The translations under genes were made by a program, and so were the position numbers. From Tolypeutes matacus (Eukaryota > Chordata > Mammalia > Cingulata > Chlamyphoridae), in assembly GCA_026826555.1 (NCBI GenBank), contig JAKSZT010017954.1, forward strand, positions 1,481,336-1,545,335: a stretch of DNA of 64,000 bases, written 5' to 3'. Every line of letters begins with the position of its first letter. Within the stretch, counting starts at the first letter, position 1. Positions 1 to 10,832 of the stretch are shown here, piece by piece. The notes beneath the pieces are model-generated. The model made no database searches and had not been told where the DNA came from. It saw only the letters and a program-made list of their open reading frames with translations.

Positions 1-2069
1 TAACACTTATTCTTTTTGGAAATATGGGAAGAACTGCCATCCTTTATGGAAGGGAGAGAAAAGGAGAGCCACAGACCACAAGGATTTGATCACAAAGCCG
101 TTCTTAGGACTTGTTTTCTGTCATGCCGGCGTCGCCAGCCCCTACCCAAGAATGCTTTTTGGGAGTCTGTTTAAGACTTTGTTAGTTTAACTTATGTTTC
201 CTATAAAATGGGCCACGTCTCTTCTGTAAGGAAAACTGATCTGTAGTTCAGGAACTCGTTGGCAATTTTTTCCCCCTGATGTCCTTCTCCCTAAACTTGC
301 CGTGGGCTCTGAAGCCTTCATCTTTAGTCTGGAGCACTGATGACAGCTCGTCTGTATCTGTGCTTTTTGCATCTCTCTGCCCAAGTGCGTGCAGCTCCTT
401 TCTCAGGCCACCGTCTCTTGTTCCTGGCCTCAGCCCTCTGGTGACCGGGACCCGGGGTTGAGTGCTGTGGCTCAACCAGCTGCCTCCAGCTGGGGATGGT
501 GGCCCTGGGCATGACGCCAGCCGCAGCCCCCGCAGCCTGACTCCGGAGCCAGCAGGCCCGTTTGTGACAGGGAATGTTCTCTCCTGCTATCATCACTGTT
601 TTTCCTGAACCAGAATCTTGGTTTTCCCTTTCTCTCACAAGACTGGAGTATTTTTCTGATTCTTGGGGAACAGTTGTAAAATACCAGTTCTGGGGAGTTG
701 TCCTGAGAAGTTGTGTGCCATCCTTGAAATGAGCTAGACTGCTTGATTCCTTCCTGATGCAGGGGTGGGGGGGGGATCCCCACTTCAGGGAAGCCCACAG
801 TTATCTTTGCACAATCAGGATGAACAGTTTCTAAGGAAGACAGGACATGATGTGGCGGTCTCGTTTATGTGTCAGCTGCTCGCTTTCTGCCATGGTAAGG
901 GAGACTAGGGCGTACTCACTGGGAAGGCGTTATGATTCCTCTTCCACTCCCTGTGAGAGAAGAGTTGGAAGAGTGGTCAGGGAGTGGAGAGTAGTAATAT
1001 ATAGCTGAGGCCTGGTCCAGATGCCTTTAGTCACTGCCTCAACGGCCTTTATATAGGCACTGCAGCTCATGACTCAGCTTGGAAAAAGAGAGTCACTTAA
1101 AAATAAAGCTGCAACTCAGGGGCCACATCGGGCCCAGGCAGCCCTGGGATAGCGTGGCTGGGGCTCCTGGAGCAGCCTGATGGGGTGTCCTCAGCCCGCC
1201 AGGCCTGCAGGGGTCCTGGGCGAGTCGGGAAACTTGCTGGAGCTACTTGCCTTTTTAAAGACCTCTCTAAGAGGAGGATGATAATTACAGTGCCGTTGTG
1301 AAATTGTCGTGAGGGCCACATGAATTCACAGAGGAGTCAACATGCTCTTTAACCTGAAAAACCAGGTACAGGTGTTATTGCCTCTGACCTGAGATGTCAG
1401 AGCTAGAGGCTGAACTCCCATCTCTTTTGTTTTGCACAAATTAATCGAGTCTGCTGACAAACCATTCAGATTTTGCTGTCGTCCTCGTTGGGGCATAAGA
1501 TCAATGCCAGCCGAAGAACAAAACCACCAGGATGACTTTTCTCGTCAGTTTGGTCATGGAAGGAGCTTCATTGGAGACCCACAGCCCTGATGGGGCAAAC
1601 AGACCATTACTTTCAAAGAGGAGGGGCAGCCCGGATGTGCCACTTGAGACGGGGCCTTTCCTGTGAGGGCAGTGCTGGTGAGGAGCCCTGCAAGCTCGGA
1701 AGCCGGGGGCTGGCTGTGAGCTAGAGCATGAACCCCGCGCCCACAGCAGGTGCCCACTGGGGACGGCCAACCCGGGCGGCAGCAGCTCCAGCACCGCGGC
1801 TGGCAGCACCTTCCCCCACCTGGGAGGTGCCAGGGCCTCCATGTTCTCATTTAGCACCGCTCTCTGAATACTGTGGACACTTAGTGATGAGCAGTGTGAA
1901 AGGGCCTTTTTCTCTCCAAACGAGAAGACATTGAGAACAAATGTTAGTTTCATCACTGTGCAAGATTCACTTCTCAAAATAAGTAGAGAATAAATAATAT
2001 TTTATTTGACTCTTCAATTTTGTTTCAATTTTTTACACACTGTTAAAAAATGAATTCAAGAAATGCTTT
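1..2069. other. Unique intergenic or intronic sequence, no gene recognised
   Basis: No convincing exon is seen in this stretch. The reading frames here lack domain-like composition and overlap each other on both strands, as expected of GC-rich chance frames. Around 1255-1420 there are weak MIR-like pieces (a GAGGATGATAATTACAGTGCC-type core and a later degenerate tail), too diverged to delimit. The rest shows no repeat or regulatory structure I can support. Confidence 0.6.
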
Positions 2070-2665
2070 TCTTTGGCAGTTCCTCAAAAAGGTAAATATC
2101 GAGTTACCATATGACCCAGCAATTCCACTCCTAGGTGTGTACCCAAGAGAACTGAAAGCTTATGTCCACACAAAAAGCTGTACACGGTGCTCATTACAGT
2201 AGTAGCCCAAAGTAGAAACAACCCAAATGTCCATCGCTTGATGCTGGATAAACAAAATGTGGTCTATCCATTCAATGGAGCATTATTCAGTAATACAAAG
2301 GAATAATACCTGATATGTGCTATATCATGGATGAACCTTGACGATATCAGGCTATGTGAAAGAAGCCAGATGCCCAAAACGTACATGTCGTATGATTCCA
2401 TTTGTATGAAGTAGCCAGAGAAGCAAATCCATAAAGGCAGAAAGTAGATTAGAGGCTGCCAGCAGCTGGGGATGAGGACGATGGGGAGTGAGTGCTGATG
2501 GGTACAGGATTTCTTTTGGGGATGATGAAAGTGTTCTGGAATTAGGGGGAAATGTTGCCCAATCTCATGAATATGCTCAAAAACCACTGAATTATACACT
2601 TTAAAAGGGTGAGTTGCATGGTGTGTGAATTATATCACAATAAAGTTGCTGTTTATTTTTTAAAT
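2070..2665 (+). mobile_element. L1 LINE 3' end (old mammalian L1M-type), sense
   Basis: This is the 3' end of an old L1 retrotransposon. It begins with the degenerate end of ORF2 (TTGGCAGTTCCTCAAAAAGG, then ATATGACCCAGCAATTCCAC and the CCCAAATGTCCATC motif). It runs through the usual 3' untranslated segment with TTATACACTTTAAAAGGGTG and ends near an AATAAAG and an A/T-rich tail at about 2640-2665. No intact reading frame remains, so it cannot move. The subfamily was not assigned. Confidence 0.9.
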
Positions 2666-3394
2666 TCCTGTCTTCGTGGGGGTGGAGAAAATCCCTGCAG
2701 AGGTTTTTAATTTAGTTCTCTCTTATCCTCTGAAGGAACTCCTCACATAAAAATATCTTGTATATTTTCCTTTTTGCATTAGCAACTTTTTTTTTTTTTT
2801 TTTAAAGTCACTGTAGTATTTGGCAAAATTATAAAGCCCAAATAATCTACTTTGTTGTTTAATCATTCTAGAATCAAACCTGCCGTTAAGTTCTAATAAG
2901 ACTTTAACCAGAAAAAGCTTAAAAATTAAAAGTGAATGCCTAATTGTTAACAATTAAACTCTTTAAGGCAGTTCGTCAACCCCATGTTTCTTCTGGATCC
3001 CTAGATGAGAAAACTTGCCTCGAGAGTGTGAATGGAGTAATGAACACAATTAAAACTTCATTCGACCCAAGTTAGGGAAGTCTGGTGGCCACATTACCAC
3101 CCCCCCACACACACACATTCCAGAAAGGCCCCAGAACAGGCTCTGGGGCCCTGCAGAGTAGAGGAAGGAACTTGGGCATGGCAGATTGCACTCTGGTCAA
3201 GTGGCTCTGGTCAAGTGCTGGTGTCATTGCCCAAAAGCTTTATGGCTTCAGTAGCGTTGGGACACAATCTTAACCTGTGTTCCTTCATCTGCAAAAAGAC
3301 CTTTTGCCCCCTTGCTGGGCTCACAGTGAGGAGAATGGGAGATTCCTGGGAGGGAAAGTGTCCAGTCCCGGGCTGGAGTGGCATGGATAGCTGT
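2666..3394. other. Unique sequence with a 17-T run
   Basis: A homopolymer T run lies at 2787-2803, and a CCCCCC(AC)n patch at about 3100-3118. The remainder is AT-rich and then mixed single-copy sequence. No gene or nameable repeat is seen. Confidence 0.5.
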
Positions 3395-3575
3395 CGAGTG
3401 GTGGCGTGGCTGTTCAGGCTGAGTGACCTTGAGCTAGGTCACTAACCATTCTGAGACTGTCCCATTATCTCTAGCATAGAACTGATACATCACAGCCGCT
3501 GTGAGGGTGAAATGCATTCAAGGGTAGGCAGCATATAGTAGGTGCACAGTAAATGCCTTTCTTCCTCTGTTCTGC
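3395..3575 (+). repeat. MIR SINE relic, sense
   Basis: The core-SINE landmarks are present: TGACCTTGAGCTAGGTCACT, a degenerate CCCATTATCT segment, GCTGTGAGGGTGAAATGCAT and a GTAGGTGCACAGTAAATG tail. This order matches MIR in the sense direction. The copy is highly diverged, as expected for a repeat shared by all placental mammals. Confidence 0.85.
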
Positions 3576-3599
3576 CCTCCCTTTTACAAGTAGCCCCTT

Positions 3600-3800
3600 G
3601 CAGGGGGCCAGCAATAGTCTGAGGTGCTGAGATACAGCAGTGCCTGGGAGAGAAGGTTCCAGCTTCCGTAGAGCTTTCATCTGTCAGGGGGTAGGCAAGC
3701 AGTGACCAAGTAAATGGATGAACATATAAAATAATGTCAGGTGATGAGAAGACTCAAACCAGGACAGGACTTCAGGGACTAAGAGTGGAGACAACCCCTT
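3600..3800 (-). mobile_element. L2 LINE 3' fragment, antisense
   Basis: The order GGTGCTGAGATACAGCAGTG, then TCCAGCTTCCGTAGAGCTTTC, then AAGTAAATGGATGAACATATAAAATAATGTCAG-like sequence follows the reverse of the L2 3' end. A short L2-like remnant (TTCAATAAACATCTGAG) also occurs at about 4025. Confidence 0.7.
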
Positions 3801-4397
3801 AACGCTTCCCTTCTCAAAACAAAGCTTGAATGGAGATTTTGAAAGGAGCATCAATGAACCTAGGCATGTTGTTTAGGGGCAGTGGGCTTCCTAAAATTTC
3901 TTTTCAAGCAAAGGACTGATGGTCTTTGCTTGCTCTAGTCACTCCATCCATTTCAGGCCTAAGATATCAGTCCTTCGACCTTCTAAGACCAGTGATGCTA
4001 TTTAATTTGGACCTTAGCAAATTCAGTTCAATAAACATCTGAGTTTGCAGGAAACCTTACTTTGCTCAATTGCCTTTGGTCCAAAAAAGTGAATTCTTAA
4101 GTAACCAGTGAAGAGTCCACCTCTCAGCTTCTGACAACAGGAAATGGGTTGAAGCTTTGCGACAAGTCCTAGCCCAGGGGCTGTGTGGGCAGGGCCTCCA
4201 GGACAAGCTTTCTTCCAGTGTCTTCCCGAATGTGGGCACAGAGGACGCCCGCCCGGTCTCACTCCCTGAAACGGCGACAGGGCTGGCATTCCCTTTCCTT
4301 CCGGAGCCAGCGAGCGTGCTTCCTTCAAGTGTCTAGCAGTTTTCAAAGGGCTATTTTAAGTATAACAGACAAATTATCTTTGAGTTTAATAACTGTC
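3801..4397. other. Unique sequence between L2 and a DAS SINE
   Basis: No gene is recognised. The stretch is single-copy in appearance, with a weak L2-like AATAAACATC patch near 4030 and GC-rich sequence at 4160-4330. Confidence 0.5.
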
Positions 4398-4608
4398 AAA
4401 AAGGAAAAGGCAGGGAAGCGGCTGTGGCTCAATCAGTAGGGCTCCCGTTTGCCATATGGGAGGCCCCGGGTTCGGTTCCCGGGGCCTCCTGGTGAAGGCA
4501 GGCCCGCCCGCACGGCGTGGTTGGCTGACCTAGCGAGCACAAGCAGCAAGGGGGGGATAGATGAATGAATAAATAAAATCTTAAAAAAAAAAAAAAAAAG
4601 GAAAAGGC
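4398..4608 (+). mobile_element. tRNA-derived DAS-type SINE with target-site duplication
   Basis: A short SINE (body about 4412-4594) is flanked by a 14-bp direct repeat, AAAAAGGAAAAGGC, at 4398-4411 and 4595-4608. The head has a tRNA-like polymerase III promoter: an A-box-like TGGCTCAATCAGTAGG and a B-box-like GGGTTCGGTTCCC. The tail is AATAAATAAAATCTTAAAA followed by poly(A). Intact duplications and a clean tail indicate a relatively young insertion. The head is tRNA-derived, and DAS-type SINEs of this design are known from xenarthrans. The exact subfamily is not assigned. Confidence 0.9.
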
Positions 4609-4958
4609 TGTAATTAGATCCATGCAGAATGGAATGCTAGTCTGCTGCCCATAAGCATGAAGCTGTGCTGTTACACAGACTCTCTGAACCTCTGTTTTCT
4701 CAACCCAAAATCGGGAGTGATGACAGTGAGCTCAGAGATACTCTGAGTTAGGCACCATGTTGTAGAATATCCAAAATAGCCTTGGCAAATAGGGGAAGCT
4801 CAATAAATGGCAAGCCATGCACACGTTCCTAGAATCTCCTCTTTTTAAAGGAGAAATTGTGTTCATGGGTGAATTTTAAAGTTACAAATGAACACTAATA
4901 AAATAAAAAAACCCAAAAACAAAACCAACTCTTAAAGCATAGGGTGGGCCCTCATTTC
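4609..4958. other. Unique sequence, possible weak MIR tail
   Basis: Around 4675-4815, CTCTGAACCTCTGTTTTCTCAACCC and CTTGGCAAATAGGGGAAGCTCAATAAATGG-type sequence looks like a very diverged sense MIR. No gene is seen. Confidence 0.5.
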
Positions 4959-5089
4959 TACTGCAGATTTGCGGTCTATTTTTTTTTTTTTTTCTTTAGG
5001 AGGTATGGGAGATTGAACCCAGGACCTCAAACATGGGAAGCAGGCGCTCAGCCACTGAGCTATACCTGCTCCCCTTTACTGCAGATTTG
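4959..5089 (-). mobile_element. tRNA-derived DAS-type SINE, antisense
   Basis: A short SINE body at about 4979-5074 begins with a T run, the complement of its poly(A) tail. Read on the minus strand its head gives TATAGCTCAGTGGCTGAGCG (A box) and GGGTTCAATC (B box), close to a tRNA-Ala-like start. Copies of TACTGCAGATTTG lie on both sides (4959-4971 and 5077-5089). The left copy is separated from the T run by about 7 bases, so the exact duplication boundary is uncertain. Confidence 0.88.
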
Positions 5090-5339
5090 AATAGATTCAT
5101 TAAATAAAAATCTCTTCCTCCCATACATGTCTCGATAGTCATTTCCCTCCCTTTGCATTAGATTTCCTGTTCATAGAATGGCAATATTTGTTGTTGAACT
5201 CTCTCCTTGGATGCTGCTCTTGAGAGTAGCCCTTAACTTGCTCTCGGCTTCTTCGCATTAAACGTGCTTGTTATGTACAATCTTTAAGGTATAGTGGGTA
5301 AATGTGGGAGCCATAAGATTTGGTTGAACTTGTGGCAAA

Positions 5340-5525
5340 CTAATATTTATCCAGGACTTACTAAGATCCAAGCATTATGCTAAGTGCATCACAAGCATTT
5401 CATTAGTCCTCGCAGTCACTCTAGGGGGCGGGTGCTATGAGTGCAATTTACAGAGTGACCAACCAGCCTGGGAGGATTTGAACCCAGGGCAAGCAGACTC
5501 CATAGAGCAGGCCACAGGACTGTTC
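5340..5525 (-). repeat. MIR SINE relic, antisense
   Basis: The order TATCCAGGACTTACTAAGATCC, ATTAGTCCTCGCAGTCAC, then GGATTTGAACCCAGGGCAAGCAG matches an antisense MIR, including the tRNA-derived B-box end at about 5474-5488. It is strongly diverged. Confidence 0.8.
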
Positions 5526-6364
5526 TCCTATCACTAAAAATATAAAACTGTTTTTGAGTACTGCTTTGAACTACCCATTTAAAGAGTTTTGTGTGAGTCT
5601 GTGAGGGTGTTTTGTGTATGTATCCCCAGAGAGGAGCTGCTGTGGCCTCAGAGCTGACATTAGCCTGAGAGCGCTGTTAATGTATAGGCTTTACTAGAAA
5701 CCAAAGCATAGGAAGAGACAAGCGGATGAGAAGTTCCACTGACACTGAGATTTGTCTTCTGTTTTTCTTGCTCTGGCCAGGGTGGGGTGGATGAGGCCAG
5801 TTGCTGAACGCTGATTATTGTCTAATATCAGCTCGGTTTTAACTCGCAAGTGTGAGTTGCATAAAACATTACGTTTACAAGGAACATTACGAGCCTATTA
5901 TGCTAGAGTATAATGATTGTGTTTGTGGCCCTTTATTTTAATAGGAAGACCTTGTAGCATAGTAGGTAGAGTTAAGGGAGATTTTAACTGGGAACCAGGA
6001 CACTTAGTCCCTAATTCTGGCTCTGTCCCTGGCTGTCCTTGAGATTTGAGCAGCACAGGCCACCTCTGGTTTTGAGTTAAGCAGTGTGGTGTTGGCATGA
6101 CACCCGCTGGTGCCTGGAGTTTGCGCCTTCTGCTCTCTGCAGGTTCCCGAGTTCCCTTCTCTCTGCCTGTGGGCCCAAGATGGGTGCTGCCCTTTCTTCC
6201 TAGTAGCCATCACCTGCTTTTAGCTCTTGGGGCTTTTCTATTCAGACGTTCATCCGGGCTTGCGGCACACAGGTACGGTGATCCCGCTGTGTGTAAGATG
6301 GGGTACACCGGGGCGACTTTGTTTAGGGGCACTCGTAGCTTCAGGTGATGCTAGTAAGGGCAGC
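5526..6364. other. Unique sequence, no gene recognised
   Basis: This is mixed-composition single-copy sequence. Short chance reading frames occur on both strands at about 5900-6350, with no recognisable domain. Confidence 0.5.
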
Positions 6365-6575
6365 TTGTCTTGAGTGAGCAGCTACTATATGCCAACACGG
6401 CTCTAACCCCTCCTAAGTCATCAGCTCATTTAACACTGACTGGGACCCTATGCAATAGGTACAGTGCTTATCTCCATTTCAAAGGCGGGGAGACTGAGGC
6501 CGGGAGAGGAGGAGTAACTTGCCTAGGGTGTTGGAGCTAGAAGTGGCAAAGCTGGAGTTTTGGGGTCCAGGGGTT
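6365..6575 (-). repeat. MIR SINE relic, antisense
   Basis: AGCAGCTACTATATGCCAAC, CAGCTCATTTAACACTGACTG, AGACTGAGGCCGGGAG, then TAACTTGCCTAGGGTGTTGG follow the MIR consensus in reverse order. Confidence 0.85.
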
Positions 6576-7269
6576 GATGGCAGGTCTGTGCCAGAGCGGG
6601 TCCTTGGGGAGCATTTGCTGAGCTCCCACAACCGCTGCCTGGCACACAGCACGCAGAACCCGGTGGCCTTGTGCAGTGGATCCCAAGGGTCTTCTGTTCT
6701 GCCCCAGAGGACCCGGCCGCACACGGCTGCCCACCCCCATTCAGGCTGACTTTCCAGTACAGTTGGGAAAAGGGGAGTCTGAGCTGCTTCTCAAGTGGGC
6801 ACTTCAGCTGCAGGACACCTAACTTCACATTTGCAGGGTCACCCTTTTAGCTCCAAAGGCCTCTTGGGGCCCAATTGAGCACCATGTTTATTCATCCATT
6901 TACCGACTCAGAATTTGGGGAGCTTTCAAGAGGTCTGTGATGGAGCATCCCAAGACTTGACAGTTCAGCTCTTGCTGGGGGTGCCCAACCTGGGGTGGGG
7001 TGGGGTCAGCCTCAGCCCTGTCATTTCCCATACCACCTCAACGTCGGGGTCTGAGAACATTGCATAGGTAAGGTGCGGGTGATGCTTCTGCTCACCAAAA
7101 GTGTTGTGCCGGTTAGACCTTGGCACACATTTCTTCGAAGAACTACTTTATACTCGAGTAGAAAGACCCAGAAGGCACAGCCACCTCTGCTCTCCCTGAC
7201 CTATACAAGGATTTTACCTGCGGTGCATAGTTAATTTATACATGAAACTGCGCAACCAGGTTTATATAT
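6576..7269. other. Unique GC-rich sequence
   Basis: Overlapping frames on both strands at 6480-6830 reflect GC-rich composition and show no domain. A short G-run series, GGGGTGGGGTGGGGT, lies at about 6991-7006. No gene was found. Confidence 0.5.
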
Positions 7270-9330
7270 TAAAAAAAAAAAAAAAAGTATACTTTAAAGT
7301 GTAGAAAACAAAACCAGCGCTTCTGTACGCTTTGTGAAACTTGGATAGATGTTAACATTTTGCTCCATTTGCTTTTGATGCCTTTTTTCAAATAGAAAGA
7401 ATACAATTGAAATCCCCCTTGCATCACTTCCACCTCCCTTTTTCCTCAGATGTAAACACCATCCTAAAATTGACGTTTCATTTCCATGGTTTTGCAGTCC
7501 TAGCAACACTCATGCATTCTTTTTTTTTTTTTTTTTTTTTAAAGATTTATTTATTTACTTTATCCATTTTAAACCCCCCTTCCCCATTTGCTGTTTTGTG
7601 TCCATTCGCTGGGCAATTCTCTGTGTCTATTTCCTGCCATCTCTTCTCATCCTCCACCTTCAGTCTTCACCAGGATTCAATCCTGGAGACCTCTGATGTA
7701 GGAGAGAGGTGTTTTGCCACCTGCGCCACCTTGGTTCCTGGTTTTCGGAGCTTTCGGAGCATTTCCTCTTGTCTCTCCCCTGCGTCTCTCTCCTGTTATG
7801 TCATCATCTTTCTGCATGGCTCCCAGGGCCTGGCGGCTCACCAGCACACACAGCCTGGCAGCCCATGTGCCTTCTATATATATATTTTTTATTTTACCGG
7901 GAGGTCCCGGGGATCGAACCCAGGTCCCTCCATATGGCAGACGGATGCCCAACCATTCGAGCCACATCCGCCTCCCACTCATGCATTCTTAAACTAAATA
8001 TTGTTTTGGTTAATTTTTGGATATAGTTAAACTGTTTCTACAAATGGTATCTTATGATATATAACCCTTTACAACTTTCCTTTTTCACGCAGCGTTTCCC
8101 TTTGGAGATTTAGCCACGTGGCCTTGTCCATCTAGCTCACTCATTTCCGTGGTGCAGTATTCCATGTGAATAAACCACAGCTGATGGACCCCACTGAGAA
8201 TGGCAAGTGGGGTTTTGGTTGTTTTCACTTTTTCCTTGTTGTTTTCAGCGTCCTCAGATGTGAGTTCAGGAGTCGCTTGGGGTAGGGACCCATAAGTGCA
8301 GTGGCTGGGTCCTGGGATTCACATGTCCTGGGCTTGGCGGGGTGGCGCCAGTGGTCCTCCAGGATGGCCGGGGGCTAGCTGTGCCCCCACCGGTGACCTG
8401 AGGGCCTGTTCCCACCACATCCTCATGACCCTCATGTCACTCGTGCTTGCCGACAAACTGATTTCTGCTAATGTGATGAGTGTGAAGTGGCCTCTTGTTT
8501 ACTTTGCATTTCCTATTTCTGATGCGGGTGAGCACCTTTTTGTACAATGGCTGGCCCGAACAGTTTCCTCTTTTGTGACTTTCCTGTTTATATCCTTCAC
8601 CCATTTTTCTATTGGGCTGTTTGCTACCTTCTCACTGCTTTGTTGGGTGTTTTTATATTCTGAGTCTGAATCCTCTGGATGTGTACGTTGCCTCTCCCAG
8701 GCCATGGTTTGTCTTTTCACTGTCCATGGTGTCATTTGTTATATGTGAGGTTTTAATTTTAATGCAGGTAAGCCTTTTCCAATTTGTAAGGTTTATGCTT
8801 GTTTATGTCTTATTTCAAAATCCTCCCATACTGATGTCATAAAGACAGTCTCCAGGATTTTCTTCCAATAGGATTTCGGTTTTGCTTTTGCCATTGGGCC
8901 TGTAATGCATTCGTGTGGACAGTGATTGGGGTGGGGACCTAATTTTATCTTTTTCCATTGAGAGCTGGCTGCCCTGGAACCATTAACCAGAGTCCACCTT
9001 TCCCAGTGAGCCACCTTTGGTGCCTCTGCCAGGGACCAGTCCCCCTTGTCTGTCCGCTTTGCCTGCTCCAGTGTCCCTGCAGCCCACTGTGCTGCTTTGA
9101 TTGTTGCCGTAGTCCTGCCATAGCCGTCCCTGGATGATGGCGGAGCCTTGATGGTGCTCAGGAAAAGCCTCCCCTGCTTGCTCTTCAAAATTATCTGGAC
9201 TATTCCTGGTGTTTTATTCTTCCATATGAATTTGAGAATCATGTAGTTCCATTAACATTAAAAAAAATTTCCTTGGGATTTTCATCGAATTTGTAGGTTA
9301 ATTTGGGGAGACTTTTTTTTAAGTGTTTAG
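7270..9330 (-). mobile_element. Old L1 LINE fragment, antisense, about 1.6 kb plus a nested SINE
   Basis: Read on the plus strand the order of landmarks is that of a reverse-oriented L1 3' half. GTAGAAAACAAAACCAGCGC at about 7300 is followed by GCAGTATTCCATGTGAATAAACCACA (8153), GTGAAGTGGCCTCTTG (8483), TCCTTCACCCATTTTTCTATTGGG (8595), GGCCATGGTTTGTCTTTTCACTG (8699), then TTCTTCCATATGAATTTGAGAATC and AATTTGTAGGTTAATTTGGGGAG at 9215-9310. The coding part is broken throughout. A DAS-type SINE interrupts it at 7507-7990, so the L1 is the older insertion. Confidence 0.85.
7507..7990 (-). mobile_element. Long DAS-type SINE with two tRNA-like modules, nested in L1
   Basis: A 15-bp direct repeat, CACTCATGCATTCTT, flanks the insert (7507-7521 and 7976-7990). 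Read on the minus strand the element starts with a tRNA-like head (ATGTGGCTCGAATGGTTGGG, then GGGTTCGATCC) at 7975 down to about 7905. It continues through an unrelated body, then shows a second promoter-like module (AGGTGGCGCAGGTGGC, then AGGATTGAATCCTGG) at about 7735-7670. It ends in an AAATAAATAAATCTTT-poly(A) tail. Two-module organisation resembles dimeric tRNA SINEs. I infer DAS-group membership from the head and tail. A 196-codon plus-strand frame across it is a chance frame. Confidence 0.85.
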
Positions 9331-10039
9331 GGTTTTGATGAAGTTATTTTAGGTCTTATTCTTTGGTGACTTGCATTCCATGTATGGCTCATGGGGTACG
9401 TAAAATCTACATAGACTTAATTTACTCTAGTTCATTGTGTGGGTACAAAATAGTCAACAGTGAGAATAGATCCTCATAGTCTGAAGCCAGGCATAAAAAT
9501 AAACCCCCCCTCTGTTGCCATAGGTGGCTGTGATTAAGACCAGGGGAAAGGTCGGCTGTGGGCCCCCTACCATTGACAGCTTCCTTCAGAAGATTAAGTG
9601 GTTCTTCATTTTTGGCCCAGGTCATCAGTAGCTTAAAGCCATTACTGTCTATTGGCTGTTTGGTTTGTCTGAAATATGGGGCTGGTCTCAGCCTCTTTCC
9701 CTGGGGTTAGGTGTGTTCACATAATCAAAGTGTCAGGAACCCATCCTGTGTGTGTGCGCGCGCGCAGATGCACCTCCTGGGGGGGGCAATGCTGGGGATG
9801 CAGAGGCATTCTTTTGCACCTTTGCATTTTACAACGAGCCTTCTTTATTAAGCTCGGTCAGCCACAGTTACATGTGATTTTGAAAACGACCGCTCGGGAC
9901 ACTGTCACCATTGGCAAACGGAAGACAAGTGAAGATTCCCTTTCTCGTGGTGCGTGTTCTGGGGCTTTCATCAGCCCAGTGCGGTTCCCACGACCTGCTC
10001 AGAGGAGGGGGATAGCTTCTGTTTCCTTTAATTAAAAGT
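9331..10039. other. Unique sequence, possible constrained end
   Basis: No repeat is nameable after 9420. A short alternating TGTGTGTGTGCGCGCGCGC patch lies at about 9750-9766 and could adopt Z-DNA. A plus-strand frame of 119 codons (9676-10035) has no recognisable domain and no clear splice sites. Confidence 0.5.
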
Positions 10040-10794
10040 TGAAGATAAGTGTATTTTTATTTATTTTGGTCAGATATAAACCCATGAAAAGTATTTCATA
10101 TATGTTTAAATGATTACTTTGTCTACCACAGTAAACGGAAAAATACTGGTTCCACCAGTGATAGGAGACAAGAAAAACGTAATCTGTGAATATATGAATA
10201 GGGTGAGATAAATTAAAGAAATATGGTCGGGCTAGGCTGGGCTAATAAGAATAGAACTTGTGGTTTTACTGTTTTCACTGTTACAAACAAGGGGAATGCT
10301 ATATTTATATATTTCCTTTCTCTTTAATGAATACGATTTTGAGGTACATTTTTGTTTGAACAAATTCATTTGTACTAGAAGCTAGATAAAATGTTTGACC
10401 CTATATTAATTTTCTTGATTGTAAGTGTGGGAAATCCTTTCCTTGGTAACCCACTTTAAGTAAATGAACTGATTTGTTAGAGCCAGAAGAGTTAAGAGTA
10501 ATTTTTATTTTAAAATTCTTTCTGCATTAACACATCTGCAGTGTTGAGGAATATATGGAAAACTGAAATAGTGCTTCTATCCTGCCGTGTCTCCAGCAAG
10601 TCAATAAATCACCTTTTTTTTTTTTCCTTTTAAAATGTCTGGCCTTGTAATTTATGTTTGTATAACCCATTACTAAATTCATAGTAGGTGTTTTAGTTGG
10701 CAGGCATTATTCCAGGGATTCTGAAGATCTTTTTAAAAAAAAAATACAGAGCCTTTGTTAGTATTTATACTTATAAGGTGGACATTTCTTTCTT

Positions 10795-10832
<38 letters not shown>

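Noticed and set aside
2070..2665. L1 as a potentially active element
   Set aside because: Only a diverged 3' end is present, with no reading frame.
4412..4490. tRNA-like sequence
   Set aside because: It is the promoter-bearing head of a SINE with target duplications and a poly(A) tail, not a tRNA gene.
7407..7997. 196-codon plus-strand frame
   Set aside because: It runs through an antisense L1 and a DAS SINE, including a translated T run. It is repeat-derived.
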